This document shows positions 34,276 through 46,614 of a DNA stretch of 64,000 bases, piece by piece. Origin of the DNA: Branchiostoma floridae (taxonomy: Eukaryota > Chordata > Leptocardii > Amphioxiformes > Branchiostomatidae); contig NC_049981.1 in assembly GCF_000003815.2 (NCBI RefSeq), positions 10,691,771-10,755,770 on the forward strand. Reading direction: 5' to 3'. The notes below the pieces were generated by a model, which had not been told where the DNA came from, did not search any database, and saw nothing but the letters and a program-made list of their open reading frames with translations. The position numbers were made by a program, and so were the translations under genes. How positions within the stretch are numbered: the stretch's first letter is position 1; each line of letters begins with the position of its first letter.

Positions 34276-35639
34276 GTTTGAGGAAAGCCACACCTGAAAC
34301 ACATTTAAGAAACCACCTTTGTTGTTAAAAGTAGGGATCCTGGTGTAAGTGGATCATACCTGTCTTCCACAGTTTGCAAGTGATGTACAAAACAGGTGTT
34401 TTATTCCTACTGTTAAATGCAAGCCTTTATCAAAGCACTGTGCTTTCAGCTTGTTCTCTTGCTGAATGTTTGCTACAAAGATAACTGAGAAACGAGTTGG
34501 GTTCTTTATCTGAAAATATTAGCAAGAAAAAGGATAATACCTGAGTTAAAGTATGCCAATTTCATATAAATGAGCAAGTGGTCAGGGATTTATGAAAGAA
34601 CAGGTAAAATGTTGGCCCCAAATGGTGCAGCCCCCATAACGGTTTCCCCTGGAGGCACCTCCTGCCATGCTTATCAACGGTCGTGCAGCTTTCCTGGGGA
34701 AATATATGTCACATTAAACCCCATAATGTTCCCATGCGTACAGCCGTGTACATTGTGGGCACTCATGAATGCTAATGACCTGTACTCAGGTTTATAAACG
34801 AACCTCCCTATCAAAGCAATAGCAGTCATTTGCTGAACTGGGTATGTAAGGGGCTTGTTAAGAAAATCTAACTAGCATATGTGGTAGCACAGGGGCAATG
34901 GATGTTCCTCTGGGAATTATCCATTACAAATGAGCAATGATTTGATGTTTCATCTTAATGAAATTGTGTTTGTTTGCAAGCTCAAGTATTTTGAGGGAAA
35001 GTTTATGAATCTAGTTTTACAGAATATGTGAGCAAAGCGTGCCATGAATTATTGAGATTTTAAATTCTTAGAATTAGATAATGCAAAATCTTGTTATTTC
35101 ATGCCTACAATTCCTCCTGGTTATGAGCTGAAAGATTTATATTTTGCATATGATAAATCATATATCTTCTTCATCATGCAAACCTAAAGAGTTAAAAGCA
35201 AGCAGTTCAGTACCATGGACATGTACAAAATTGGCAACTTTTAGAAGAAAGAAGTACATTTACTTTATAACTCATTTCATCACTACTTGGAAGATGATGG
35301 ATATACTGTGATAGTCTCTTCACTGGAATGTGTGTTGCGACTGCATAGTTGAAATAATCTCGGGGAAATTAAGTGATTTAGTACTAGTAGACTATGTCTA
35401 TTTTATGTACATTGGGCCTTTATATTATAAGCTCCTTAAAATGTGGGTATTATTATTGCAGTTATATTTTTCATTCATGAAGCATGGGACAAACATAAAA
35501 ACTGACACTACATTTGTAATTTTCAACGAACAGGTGCTGTTACTGTACAGTAATTATAGTGGTTTTGTACGTTTTTCAAGCTGAAAACTTTTTATTCTTT
35601 ATGTTTTGGATTAGCCCTTACCTTTACCCCAACCATTTT

Positions 35640-35745
35640 ACAATTTTCATTTTTATTTCGCCCTTTTGCTCCATATTTTTTATAAAAAAAATCCGTGAAC
35701 CAAGAAATTAAATTGGTGTGGCCTTGTATGTAATCATAAGGTAAG
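35640..35745 (+). repeat. short dispersed repeat (family F-like) copy
   Basis: TTTCGCCCTTTTGCTCCA, a T/A run, then AACCAAGAAATTAAATTGG and TGTGGCCTTG. It matches 15545-15640 in order and spacing. Confidence 0.45.
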
Positions 35746-36169
35746 GCCATTATTGTCAATAGAATGTGATTTAGTGATTGACCCTTAAAGACTTACATCT
35801 CAATGTGTTGTATTTGCCTTACATCTCAATGCTTTATAAAATGCCTCTGTGTAAGTAGCTAGCAGAAACACATTTCTAACTGAAGTCTTGTTCCTACACT
35901 GTTGTTCCTGAGACAAGTCCAGTGAGAGCATGTGTGTTGCTTGTTTACGTGTAAATGGTTTAGGCAGCATCTTGTTCACTTCTTTGAATTACTTTTAATT
36001 ATTTCTATGGGCAAAAAAAATTTTGGTTCACTTTTCATAGTTCCTTTTGCTAAAAATCTTACATGTTATTGTTATTGGGTGTTATTGGGTGGGCCGACTA
36101 CTCACTCTTTGCAGCCAGGGGCTGAATTGCGAGGAGCTAAATCACAATAGGCAGGGCTAAATCACAAGG

Positions 36170-36287
36170 GTCTGGAGTGAGCTGCCATTCGGCGCCACTC
36201 AGGTGACCTCAATACGACTGTCGCAAGTGTCTGGAGCGAGCTACCATTCGGCGCCACTCAGGTGACCTCAATACGACAGTAATTGCC
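36170..36287. repeat. tandem duplication, 59-bp unit
   Basis: Two units start GTCTGGAG at 36170 and 36229. Both contain CCATTCGGCGCCACTCAGGT and GACCTCAATACGAC, with about three differences between them. Confidence 0.85.
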
Positions 36288-36429
36288 CCAGATGCGGCCA
36301 AGGGACTGTAGGTTCTACATCACTGTAGGACACTAAGTCTTGTTCCACTAGACAAAGGGTGAAGGTAAAGCTGATAGAACTGTATATATAATGTGCTACC
36401 GGAAGTACTGCTCCCATTTCTAGGGAGGC

Positions 36430-37300
36430 ACACTGGGTCCCCCTAACTCTTCGGAATAGATTTTTTTGTACATGCAGAAGTTTGACAACTGAGGCTAACA
36501 GCTGAAGCTACCACATCCACAGGGCTATTGGCTTTATATATATTATATATGTTTGATATTTATATATATAAATATATATATATTTACAATTATGTCATAT
36601 TGTATAATATATCAATGTCATAATGTCATATTTAAAGGGGCATTCCACTCCGGAAGGGAGTCTTGTTTTCCAATAGATAATGTGTCAAGGAATACAAAAT
36701 CAGCCGAATTTTGTGGAATTCATCTTGGGATGAATTACGCGATTTGCGTTTTATAAAACAAAAATGACACTCACTAAACCCATGCAGACCCTTCCCATGC
36801 ATTCCCTATATGCATAAACACTTTCTTAATCGTATATATTTTCGGAATAAATGAGGTACGCTAAGCACACTGAGAAGGCAAATTCCTCATAAGATAGCGA
36901 AGAATACAAGAACAAGACAAGATTTCTTAGCGAACCTGAAATTAGTTTTGTAACCTTACCTAAAAGTTTTGCATTGTAATCAGCCATAGGATTAATTCAA
37001 GTAGAGGGTACTTGGGGAGTTTAGTACCAGACTGAATGCTTTTGAGGCACGTGGAGCAATAGGGTACTTCATCGTATAATATGAAGTAGTATGCAGTTAT
37101 AACTTTCTAAAATTAATATCTATCGGAAAATAACACTCCCGTGTGGAGTGGAATGCCCCTTCAATAATAAATATATAATATATATAATTGGTGGTGACAT
37201 ATTGGCTTTATGTCACCACCCAAAATGACAAACGCAACCCCTCAAACAGTGGCAGAGTGGGTTTTAAACCTCCTGCCTCTAGATCCATTTAGCTCAAACT
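36430..37300 (+). repeat. SINE-like repeat, copy 3, interrupted by an insertion
   Basis: The left part 36430-36537 (TTTTTGTACATGCAGAAG, GAGGCTAACAGCTGAAGCT, TATTGGCTTTAT) and the right part 37200-37300 (TATTGGCTTTATGTCACCAC) correspond to adjoining parts of copy 2 at 7315-7500. The 12-bp string TATTGGCTTTAT is present at both edges of the insert (36526-36537 and 37200-37211). Confidence 0.6.
36634..37162. mobile_element. 529-bp TIR element, AAGGGGCATTCCACTCC ends
   Basis: The perfect 17-bp inverted ends AAGGGGCATTCCACTCC / GGAGTGGAATGCCCCTT extend with mismatches for about 25 more bases (GGGAGTCTTGTTTTCCAATA against GGGAGTGTTATTTTCCGATA). It is flanked by AT-microsatellite sequence on both sides. 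No coding sequence and no clear short target duplication were found. Confidence 0.75.
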
Positions 37301-38378
37301 CTGTTCCTCAAAACTTGATGGACACTTTTTCCCTGCCAACATTACAGCCTGTCTAGTGGAATATAAACTGCAAGGCACGCTCGTAGTTGGTTCAGGTTTC
37401 AGGAAGATATTGGATGCATGATTCAGTGCTTGGTATCTATCCTTATTGAACAAAGGCAGCCATACATGATAAAATCCACCACAGGGCACTCTAAACTAAG
37501 ATGTGAAGATGCTGCTCTATGAATAATACATCCGACCTGGGCAAACTTGAAGTAACCAAACCCACGCTGTTTTACAACGTGAAAGTTTCCAAGCTGGAAC
37601 AAGCAAGGGTAAGCCATAAATGACTTGACTTGAGAGAGAAAACCAACTAGAACCATGTTTTCCACTCATTTTTCTCTAATCTCTTCAATTTCTGGACATT
37701 CACGGAAGAAATCTTACTACAACAGCATAACCAGGTACTTTCAATTGAAAATACTTTTCCAAAAATGTGTGAGTGTGATTATCATTTGATGTGAATGTGG
37801 TCATGCAAGTTCAGTGAGTCCAGGACCAAATATGTAAAAAGCAGAATCAAAAAAGGCCCTCAAGAGGCCTATGTTCTACTTTGACCTTCGTCTTTCCAAG
37901 GCCTACCCCCATACTAAATATGGTCACAATTCAACCAGGCGTTCTTACATTTATATATGTTGACTATGAATATCCAGAAATACAAACACACAGACAAACA
38001 CACACACCAAAACAGTACCAGGTCCTCCATTTTCAACTACAATTAGCAGTTCTGTAAATGGTAAAATGTATAAATGTAGCCTTGCACAACTGTATAGCCA
38101 GTCCTCTATGCTTAGCCAGATCAAAACTCACAGTGCACGAGGTAGTAAATAAAACTCCTGATGTCCTTTTATAAAGCAGATCAAGACATCTTTGTGAGCA
38201 GTACTCCATCCCCCCTACATTAGGCCATCAAAGTGTGAGGGATGCTGTGATATACAAGACACATTGGCTGGACCACAGGTCTTGAAGTTGGAGGATCAAA
38301 AGAGCTTATCAAGCATGTTTGCTTTCTGAAAACACGTTGAATCGTCTCTAGCACACAGCTCTCATCTTTGTTGGACAA

Positions 38379-38680
38379 ATGGTCTGTGGTCTATTGCTGA
38401 GTTTTCAAAAAAGAACAAGAAACAGTCATGCCTTCAAATACCAGAGTTACCAACCTAGCATTGATGTGTTCACTATCGTAGAGTGGAATTTGTCATCACC
38501 AAGTACAGTAGGGGCATCTTCTCTGGGTAGTTTTAAAGAACGCTTGCAAAAACTTAGGTATGACGGGTCGTTCGGCATAATATAACCAGCTGGTGCCGCG
38601 CCGCATGCCTGCAAAGCTAGTGTGTTACGCCGAACGGCGGTTATACCGGCTATATAGATACAGGTACAGATACAGATTCA
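38379..38680 (+). mobile_element. LINE 3' end, copy C
   Basis: The plus-strand frame to TAA at about 38585 reads RTRNSHAFKYQSYQPSIDVF, TIVEWNLSSPSTVGASSLG and SFKERLQKL. It is the same ORF2 C-terminus as copy A at about 4600-4790. A 3'UTR with GCATGCCTGCAAAGCTAGTG and CGAACGGCGGTTATACCGGC follows, then a GATACAG microsatellite. The 5' limit is not clear. Confidence 0.7.
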
Positions 38681-38757
38681 TGCAGCAGAAAGACGTCATT
38701 TCTGGTGAGAATGTCATTTTGAAATTCAGTCAATTTATATGTGATACAGTACAGCTT

Positions 38758-39174
38758 AGGCCACAGCAAGTAAATTTTATGGATGACATCCTCTGCAGAC
38801 TCAAAGCTTCCATATTGGTGTCACTTTTACAAATATCCAATAAGTTTCCTTTCTACAACTACAGTCCTGGGTACCTCGCAAGTGTCACTTCTACAAGTAC
38901 ACCCATTAGGCTACAACACAATATATTTGCTCATAGTGGTACTTTAGCATAATGTTGACCATCCCTGCAGAAGAAAAACTTCTTTTTTTTTTTTTTCTGA
39001 AATCAGGCGAAAATTAATGCGCGCGCTGATGTCATCCATAAAATTTACTTGCTGTGGCCTTACGTAAATTTAAGATAAAGTTTTTTTTCTCTGAAATCAG
39101 GCAAAAATTAATGCGCGCGCTGATGTCATCCATAAAATTTACTTGCTGTGGCCTTACGTAGATTTAAGATAAAG
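38758..39174. repeat. inverted and tandem copies of repeat family F
   Basis: A 93-bp unit (from CTGAAATCAGG at 38998 and 39091) is duplicated in tandem, each with GCGCGCTGATGTCATCCATA and TTTACTTGCTGTGGCCTTAC. A 33-bp stretch at 38758-38790 is the exact reverse complement of 39028-39060, so transcripts of this region could fold into a long hairpin. Confidence 0.8.
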
Positions 39175-39539
39175 TACCTCTCCCCCCCCCCCCCAAAAAA
39201 AATCCATCCAAACACGCACACATACAAACACACACAGACAAACAGGCCCAAAACTATGCCTATAATTTGACCTTGGTGATGTGAACAGGACAACTACTTG
39301 AAATTAATCACACTTGACATTGAACTCTAATCATTGCACCATCTACAAAGCCATTAAGAAACCACTATCTCGTCAAAGTAGAGAAATCACTATCTACTGG
39401 AAGTAGTCTAATATATGGCTTTCCATCCCCTGTGACCACCTGTGCTTTAGGCAGTAAATTTGATGTCAATATCTGTATGACTCAAAAAACTCTTCATACA
39501 TAGATTGAAGGAAACAAACATCTAATCATTTCTTTTGGC

Positions 39540-39650
39540 ATAGACATTGGCACGGTGGCCTTGTTAATAGGGTTGTTGACTCCGAACCTGGAGGTACTCA
39601 GTTCGAATCCCTGACAGGCTATGATTTTGTACCCTTTGAAATTGAAGTTT
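39540..39650 (+). repeat. tRNA-derived SINE head
   Basis: GGCACGGTGGCCTTGTTAAT resembles a pol III A box region, and CAGTTCGAATCCCTGACAGG contains a good B box (GTTCGAATCC). The spacing is right for a tRNA-type promoter, but the segment does not fold as a complete tRNA. Confidence 0.45.
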
Positions 39651-42479
39651 GATAAAAAAAACATCAACGATTCAAATCGCATACAGAACAGAATAAACAA
39701 ATGATCAAAGCCGAATGCCCAATGCAGCATTTAGATAGATCAAAAGCGTTTTTGTACAATCGGGTGATCGCTCTCTGAGTTTATTGACATTTTATGTCAG
39801 GCTGAAACAGATCTATAGGAAGCGAATGAGTGACCAGGACTCGTGTTATTAGAATCGCAGCGCTCTGAGTCACCTTGGAACGTGGATAGACTAGTCTGTA
39901 CATTGCCAGGAATGTTCCATGGAATGCATGATGGGGGTGTGATGATTTTAAACTTTATCCTAAAATTTTCCTTATTTCTTTAGCAGTAATGGCTTATTGA
40001 AAACACAACTTTGTATCACTATATTTGCAGCCTGGAGACTGAATTGATGTCTTAAAAATAGAACCCTTAAAATAAGATAGATTGTCATGCTTGAATATCA
40101 ATACTAAGTAGAATCGTTTTAGCTCATGCCTGGATATACATTTATAAGTACTCTAACAACTAGTACTGTTAGTGCTAAATGGTGATTTGGTTCTATTATT
40201 CAAACTTTATACACATAGTTAATTAACTATGCATATCTTGTTGGCTGCAAATTGTACTGTGGAAATACAATACAATAACATATAGACAGTAACAAATAAA
40301 GTTACTCAAAAATCACTAAAGGTTTGCACAAAGTCTGTCAGTAAGTTACGTTATACATGTAAATTTTTCCTCACATGAGACGGTTGGAGAAAAAAAGAAG
40401 AGAAATGTTATACAACATTGGTTATAAGAATAATGCTAAAATTGAATTAAGCATTACACAATAATTATTGACAAATGTTTAAATTTTGTTTGTTTATATG
40501 CAAGTCCAAGTGTTATTTTAAAAAAAATATTGATTATGTTACCCCAAAGTAAGACCTGCACTTTTAAGATTACAACTAACAGCTTAAAAATTTTTTGTCT
40601 AGTGCTTCTTTCGCGTAGCTTGTCAACATATCTGGCCAGAGTCGTAAATTTTAGAATGAAGCTTAATGGTTCCCACAACCTTGAGAAGATCGATAAAGGT
40701 GCATATCTTTGACCTTGAAACAGATCTCCCCTCCCATGCAGCTCCTAAAACATTTATTACAAATCAGCTGACTACAAAATCAATCTATAGGGATGATTCA
40801 TTTGTCAACATTGTAAGGGCCAGTCTAGAAATTATCTGTTGTGGTTGTATTCAGGCTTTTCATACTCTTTTTTATTCTGTCTTGTATGATTAAGTACAAT
40901 TAAGTATTAATAATCGTAGACAACAACAATTGCATACCTGCTTCTCTTACAGTTTGAAGGAAATGTTGCATCATTCACATACGGTAGTTCACCTTAATCT
41001 GTGGGTTATCCTATATCCGTCACATTACATCATATCGAAAAACAGGATATTTCCAGCTACAATTGTGGATACATTCTGTTCTCCAACATTCTATTTTTAT
41101 GTGTAACATGCTGTCCACCTAATTATGTGATTTTCATGTTCATTTTTTTAGTTGCAAATCGTTTGTGAGGATTTCTAAAATTTCAAAGATTTAATGATGT
41201 TTATAAGTTGTTATCCATGGTGCTGAAATTATAGCTGCTATGATATATCATACTTTATGTCATTCTACGCTCTTTCACAAGGTTACACCTTTCCTGATGT
41301 CTACCAACTCATTGGAAAAACTTATAGAATTATTCATGAAACAAGTTATTATATTTGTTAGGCATTATGTTTAAGAGTCTTTTCCAACTGATCACTATGG
41401 GAGTTGACTGACGTAAATTGATGTCCCCGTGTGTGACTCTATCACGCCACGGGATAATTTGTCATTTGCTGGCATCGTATGATGGATTTGTAGTCACCTT
41501 GTGGCTCTAAACACTGTTGTACATCATTCCTGAAACAGTAATTACATGCTGTAGTTTAACCATCTAGTAGATATTTGGGTAGAATTCCCAAAAATTAGAT
41601 CAAGGATCCTTAAAGCTATTTTTGGACCATTAATTGACACTTATCAAATGGGCCCACTATTTCTTTACATAATAAGGACTCTAAATGTGTATGCAAATTT
41701 TCCTGGCATTTCTTTCATTTTTGCTCAGCAAATTTTCTTCTTTTTTTGTACTCACTCCTTTGAAATATCAATGTTTCACCTTCATTGACCTTTCAAATGG
41801 CAGGATTCTTTAATCCAAATATCCATCTGTTCAACAGCCCAGAGCATAACAACAACAAAGAACGATTGACGTCATGATGTTGTCAAGTGGTCGCAATACA
41901 TCAATTTAACATTGATGTGCAAGCAAAGGTCAGATTATGAAGTGTACATTCAGGAAATTACTCTGCCATGCAGCTCTACTCTTTTCATGTTTAGATATGA
42001 ATGGGCCGATGAAATGTGAATAAAAACGAGATTAGATGACGAAATGTCATGTACAATTTACTAAAATCTAAAGCCAATTTTTATGTTGGCAAGTTAGTTT
42101 GAGTACAACAGTTGTTTTTGTCATCATTTTGGCATGGTGGTAGTGTCAAATTTGCTTTTAGTCAAGGAAAAATGCAATTCTTGCCCTAAAATCTTTGATT
42201 TTTGTTGAATATAATGTTCTCAAAAATCTGGCAGTCTACTCAATACTTCAGCAATGCAGCAATATATGCAGCAATATTTGGAGACATTGTTTTTGCCCAG
42301 GCAGTCATGATGAAATCACAGTTTGTCCAATAATAGAACACCATGAATAAATTATGGATTTAGGTCATCAGGTCCTCCATACGTACCCTGTGTCCCTGGT
42401 GACATTGGGAGGCTGCACGGTAGAGTATGTGGAAAAGGATAACCTCAAGCCAACCGTTCACACTTACGCCACATCTTCA

Positions 42480-42630
42480 GAAAAGACGCTGGAGCCGCAT
42501 GTTCCCCGTTTAGAAACTTTATTTGAACCAACACATAACAAACATGTTTTGCCGTGTGGCTTCCTCAGTGTTATGGGCTCGAATGAGCATAGTACAGCAT
42601 GTCCTCGCTTTTGTAGGCCAAGTGCATAGT
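42480..42630 (-). repeat. retroelement tail fragment with CTGAGGAAG motif and AATAAAG
   Basis: Minus strand: CACTGAGGAAGCCACACGGC, AAAACATGTTTGTTATGTG, TTGGTTCAAATAAAGTTTC. Its layout (CTGA-GAAG, short stem, AAAAC, AATAAAG) equals the fragment at 16140-16235, which suggests the 3' end of a Penelope-like element. Confidence 0.35.
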
Positions 42631-43889
42631 GAACTGTCCAGATGCAAAGTGCCCTAGGTGGCTTAACCAATCACAGTTCAGCAAGTTAGTGCAGTCTGCT
42701 CTAGGACTGGCACATAACATAACCTCCTTGACCTTTAAGAAATTACTTCAGCTATTGTTCTAGAACAATCATACTTGTCATAAAGCCAATAAAGCAAAAC
42801 AAGAGATTCCAATGTTGTTTCTAGCGTTGATGGTGCCCTTGCAGCTTTGCTGACTCTTCTTGCTCTGGTGTTGAAGCTCTGGCGTCTCAGCACTGCAGGC
42901 TTTGGCAACAGTGTTGACGTCTTGGGGGGCTGGACTGTTTGCATTCTATATACTAGTAGGTATTCTATATACATGTAGTTTTACTTAGTTGACATAATTT
43001 TGCCTGGAAACATAAAACTTTCATATTGAAGTAACTGTGTTGCTGATGAGGCCTTCTCAAGATTTTCTTGAACCTCTGCATGTATAGCTCAAAGCGTGGG
43101 TAAGTTATTGGAATTACTGATTCTACATTGCTTACTTACCAACTGCCTTAGTGTCAGTTGCGGCATGAAGGCTCAGCATTTTACATGTAGTATACAACTT
43201 AGGTTGGACAAGTCCGTTGGCCCAATGGCCCCGGGGCAAGTGGCAGTGCTGATTGGGCATTAGTGCATGTTGTACCATAATCTACCCGCCCAGGACAATG
43301 TGAGACTTTTCTTTCTTTATTTTACACCTATTAGATTAAATGTATTTTTCTTAATAACATATTGCAGTTTTTAAACAGTTCAATTCCCTTTATATCAAAT
43401 TGAAAGTACATGCTTTGTCCTGAGAGCTCCAGTTAAAGAATAGTTCCTCTATTAGCATCATTGCCAGTGTGCTCTTAATGAATAGTTGTCATTTTGTATC
43501 CCTCTACCCACTGATTTGGAAGTCAAAAACATCCCTTGCTTGAATCAATGCTGTCTTTACAAGTATTTTACAAGTATTAGCCCGTAAAAAGTATACATGC
43601 TCCTTCTCTGACATTACTTCTCATAAAATGAGGAACAATGGGAACATCAAGGGCATGGCTAGTAGCAAGATGACCTTCAGAAGGTCGTAGCGGGATTCGC
43701 ATTACGATGGCCCGGGATGACTATGAGTTGTCGGCTGGCGGCACAATGTGCGCGCTGCCTGGTGACAGATGTGCCATGTGGGGCTGTCCTGGTTCTTAGC
43801 CAAGTTGAAGTACAAGGTGTATAGATGCCAGCATTAGGCACCACCAATTCCATTCCTTGGTTATTGGATTCATCACCTTGTTGTTTCTG

Positions 43890-43990
43890 AGGCCACTTTG
43901 ATTTGACAACATGGATGACATCCTCTGGAAAGCTAAAAAAAAAAAGAAAGAAATTTGCCCCCCTTCCCCCCAAAAAAGTTGCCTTCATTT
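43890..43990 (-). repeat. short dispersed repeat (family F) copy
   Basis: On the minus strand AAAATGAAGGCAACTTTTTT, a G-run, then CAGAGGATGTCATCCATG and TCAAATCAAAGTGGCCTCAG. It matches 57925-58065 closely. The long minus-strand ORF here runs through this repeat and is not a gene. Confidence 0.6.
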
Positions 43991-44204
43991 TGAAATCTGA
44001 GTGGTTAGGAAATTTGAACAAATGACTGAGCACTAAGAGTATACAGTGTAGTATAACAAATAATAAAGTCTTTATTATTATCTTTGACCTTGGAATTGAT
44101 TTAGGCATCCTATCACATTGTTATATTACATTTTCTAGTATTCTTTCTTGCAATGTGCAGCATATATATCTCCCCTCATTTTGCAGCTACTTAATATGTT
44201 TTAT

Positions 44205-44292
44205 TTGATTGAGGGTTTTTTTAAATGGACAAAAATTGATTTGCATGGGTATGTTATCCATTTAATCAAATCAACATGGGCCTAATTTGAGT
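44205..44292 (+). repeat. short dispersed repeat (family F) copy
   Basis: AAAAATTGATTTGCATGGGT, then TTATCCATTTAATCAAATCA and ACATGGGCCTAATTTG, as at 14930-15030. Confidence 0.5.
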
Positions 44293-46446
44293 TAAAAAAG
44301 AGTCACATGTATCATCAGGAATTCTTACAAAAATTCAACTATGTATTGACAGACCAGGTAAGATTTTAGTTCTTTCATCTGTCTCTCTTGAAACAATTTA
44401 GGAACTACTAATTAAATTTTGGTTGTCTAAGATGAAGTAGTGCTTGTGGTTTTGGTTTGCCAAGTTTAAGGCTATAAAGATATAATGCCATCAACTAAAA
44501 GCAATTATCTTCTGAAATGCAATTAGAGGAGTGATTTGGTACAATTAGCAGTTATGTCGTAATTTCAGCAAGACAGCCTGCAATGCTGCATATATACGAC
44601 AGCTTATAAAATGAATAGCTATTTTTACAGCTTTTTATGGCAAGTCAGAAATGTATTGAATGCTTCTAGGCCCAGAAAAGATGAAATGGAATGAAAATAT
44701 CCTGTGTTTGCCAGCAATAGTGACTGTCATCCCTTTATGTTTGCCTGTCAAATTCATCATCTGTCGAGCTGATTTGAGAGAGTGAGACACAAGGAGACAG
44801 ACAGACAGAGACCTTGATTGCATGGCAATTGTAAAAGGCACACTATATGGCAACTTGTACATGGCACATTGAATCATGGCAAAGACAATCTACCTATGGA
44901 TACTAATACTCTAGAACATCATGTTGACAACAGTATGCTATGTCAGACATTGTCTCATTTTTTAATAGACTTATAAATGAATTGGCTGACATGTATATTA
45001 TGGTCTTACCCTATGTAATAGCCACAGGCTAGTTGTCTAGCCCTGGCTGTGCATGCTGAACAGCCAAACTTAAATAAATAGATGAATAAAATATGTATAT
45101 GATTATATATAAACAGGGCACAATCATAACTTTATCGAAAAGAAGAAGTGCGTAGTGATATTATATTTGGTTTTACATGCATAGACTGTTAGAAATTTTG
45201 TCTGTCTTAATCATACATGTACAATGTACCTTGGACAATATAGTATTCAGAAATCAAATTCGCTCTTTATATCAAGTGATTTTCAGTTGAAAAAGCTGAC
45301 AACCGCCTAATGCATTGGCATTGCCCTTAGCTCAATGAATCTCTGCATAGAGGCAAATTAATTTCCAAGAGGAGGCTACAAGCATTTTCAGGCATTGTCA
45401 TCATCATCAATTACCTCCCTGACGTTAATGACGGGAGCTTAATTAATTTTGTGCGTCTCTTGATGATACTTCTGCCTGCAGGCATGATGCTTTCATGTTC
45501 AGGGAAGTGTAGGACACCCATATTTACAGCTGATAGAGATGGAGAACAGAGTAAATCTTGTTGTAAGGGTAGATTTTTCAGTAGAATGCAGATACTAGCT
45601 GTAAGGACTTTTATGTAGTTTGTATGTCTTATGATTGTACCTGTAATACATGTACTATGTTTTATGTCCAGGAGGATTAACCTCTTACAAAGCTTGTATG
45701 TTAGTGTCCAGAGTATTCAAAGATTTATCACACTAGAATATGGAAGAAGACTGAAAGTCTCTGCTGTGTTATAAAGAATGAATGTAAAAGTGTGCAGTGA
45801 TTAAGGAATCCATGAATGTATTGTAAATACTAGATTGGACAAGGACATACAATGTAAATCAATATATTCGACTAAGTCTGTTTTGTACAAGCTATATTAA
45901 CAACAATCAATCAATTTCATGCTGATGTGAATCAATGGATTTGATCATGACTACATTAGTATGAGTAACCCCAAACAATTGACTAATTTTAGGCCCCCTT
46001 TGTTGTTCCTAAGAAGAGACACAAAATAAGCTGTTATTATTTATTTATGTATGCAAGATAGCAAGTATATAGCAGTTCTATGAATGATCATGTTGCTGTA
46101 TATTAGATGTAGAGAACCCAAATAAGAACTGATATATTTGTGTCATGAATGTTATTAACAAAACCATCTTTCTTCCATATCAGTACTTGTAGCAATAATA
46201 AGATTTGTTCAGGCCCATATCAAATGTGCTTAGCCAAATGATAAATGAATTTCTGTTCTTTATGCCCCAGGGCCTATCCTACCCTATGCCAACAGAGTAG
46301 ACCAGTCCATCTCAGCTCTTATCGACCCCTTGACTTCCCAAATGGGGGTGAGCAGGGTGATATTTACCACCCTGTCTGTATAACGTATTGCTGCCTCCCA
46401 GGTATCCCAGCAGGCCCGGCAGATTGGTGGCTTCCCGCGGGAGCCG

Positions 46447-46454
46447 TGACGTCA
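46447..46454. promoter_or_regulatory. palindromic CRE (TGACGTCA)
   Basis: Perfect CREB/ATF consensus inside the GC-rich 5' region of the SV2-type gene. CREB control would suit a synaptic gene, but binding is inferred. Confidence 0.45.
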
Positions 46455-46524
46455 AGCGGGGTTTCACACGCACCGCCGCCCTCCCCTGCACAACCGTAAT
46501 CACCTCTCCTTCTCTCTCCTGCAG

Positions 46525-46614
46525 GATCCCAGACTCCCGCAACCAACCGGGTGCCAGTTCTGCCTGGGTTGGAGTAAGACGCAGTGCGATAACGTCAGGA
46601 CTTTGAACTGTGAG
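46525..46614 (+). other. candidate 5'UTR exon of the SV2-type gene
   Basis: A very strong acceptor (a 20-base pyrimidine tract ending CTGCAG) opens a 90-bp segment closed by TGTGAG|GTAGGG. No ATG frame in it reaches the coding exon. SV2-family genes commonly have non-coding first exons. Confidence 0.35.

Larger units (their letters stand above)
29239..46380. other. gene-poor region upstream of the SV2-type gene
   Basis: No supported exon over 17 kb. Besides the repeats listed separately, it holds several repeat-free, less AT-rich stretches near 30960-31080, 32220-32450, 33180-33420, 34560-34800, 41390-41560 and 45280-45500. The last has CCCTGACGTTAATGACGGG next to TTAATTAATTTT. Such islands upstream of a neuronal gene may be enhancers, but this is inference without comparative data. 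Confidence 0.4.

Noticed and set aside
38593-38952. 119-codon plus-strand ORF with a Tyr/Arg repeat
   Set aside because: It starts in the LINE 3'UTR and translates the GATACAG microsatellite.
43677-44108. 143-codon minus-strand ORF, the second longest in the window
   Set aside because: Its middle is a family F repeat copy with an A/G-run, and no part resembles a protein domain.
46388-46606. 72-codon plus-strand ORF in the GC-rich SV2 5' region
   Set aside because: High GC lengthens chance ORFs. A strong splice acceptor cuts it, and two other frames are open as well.
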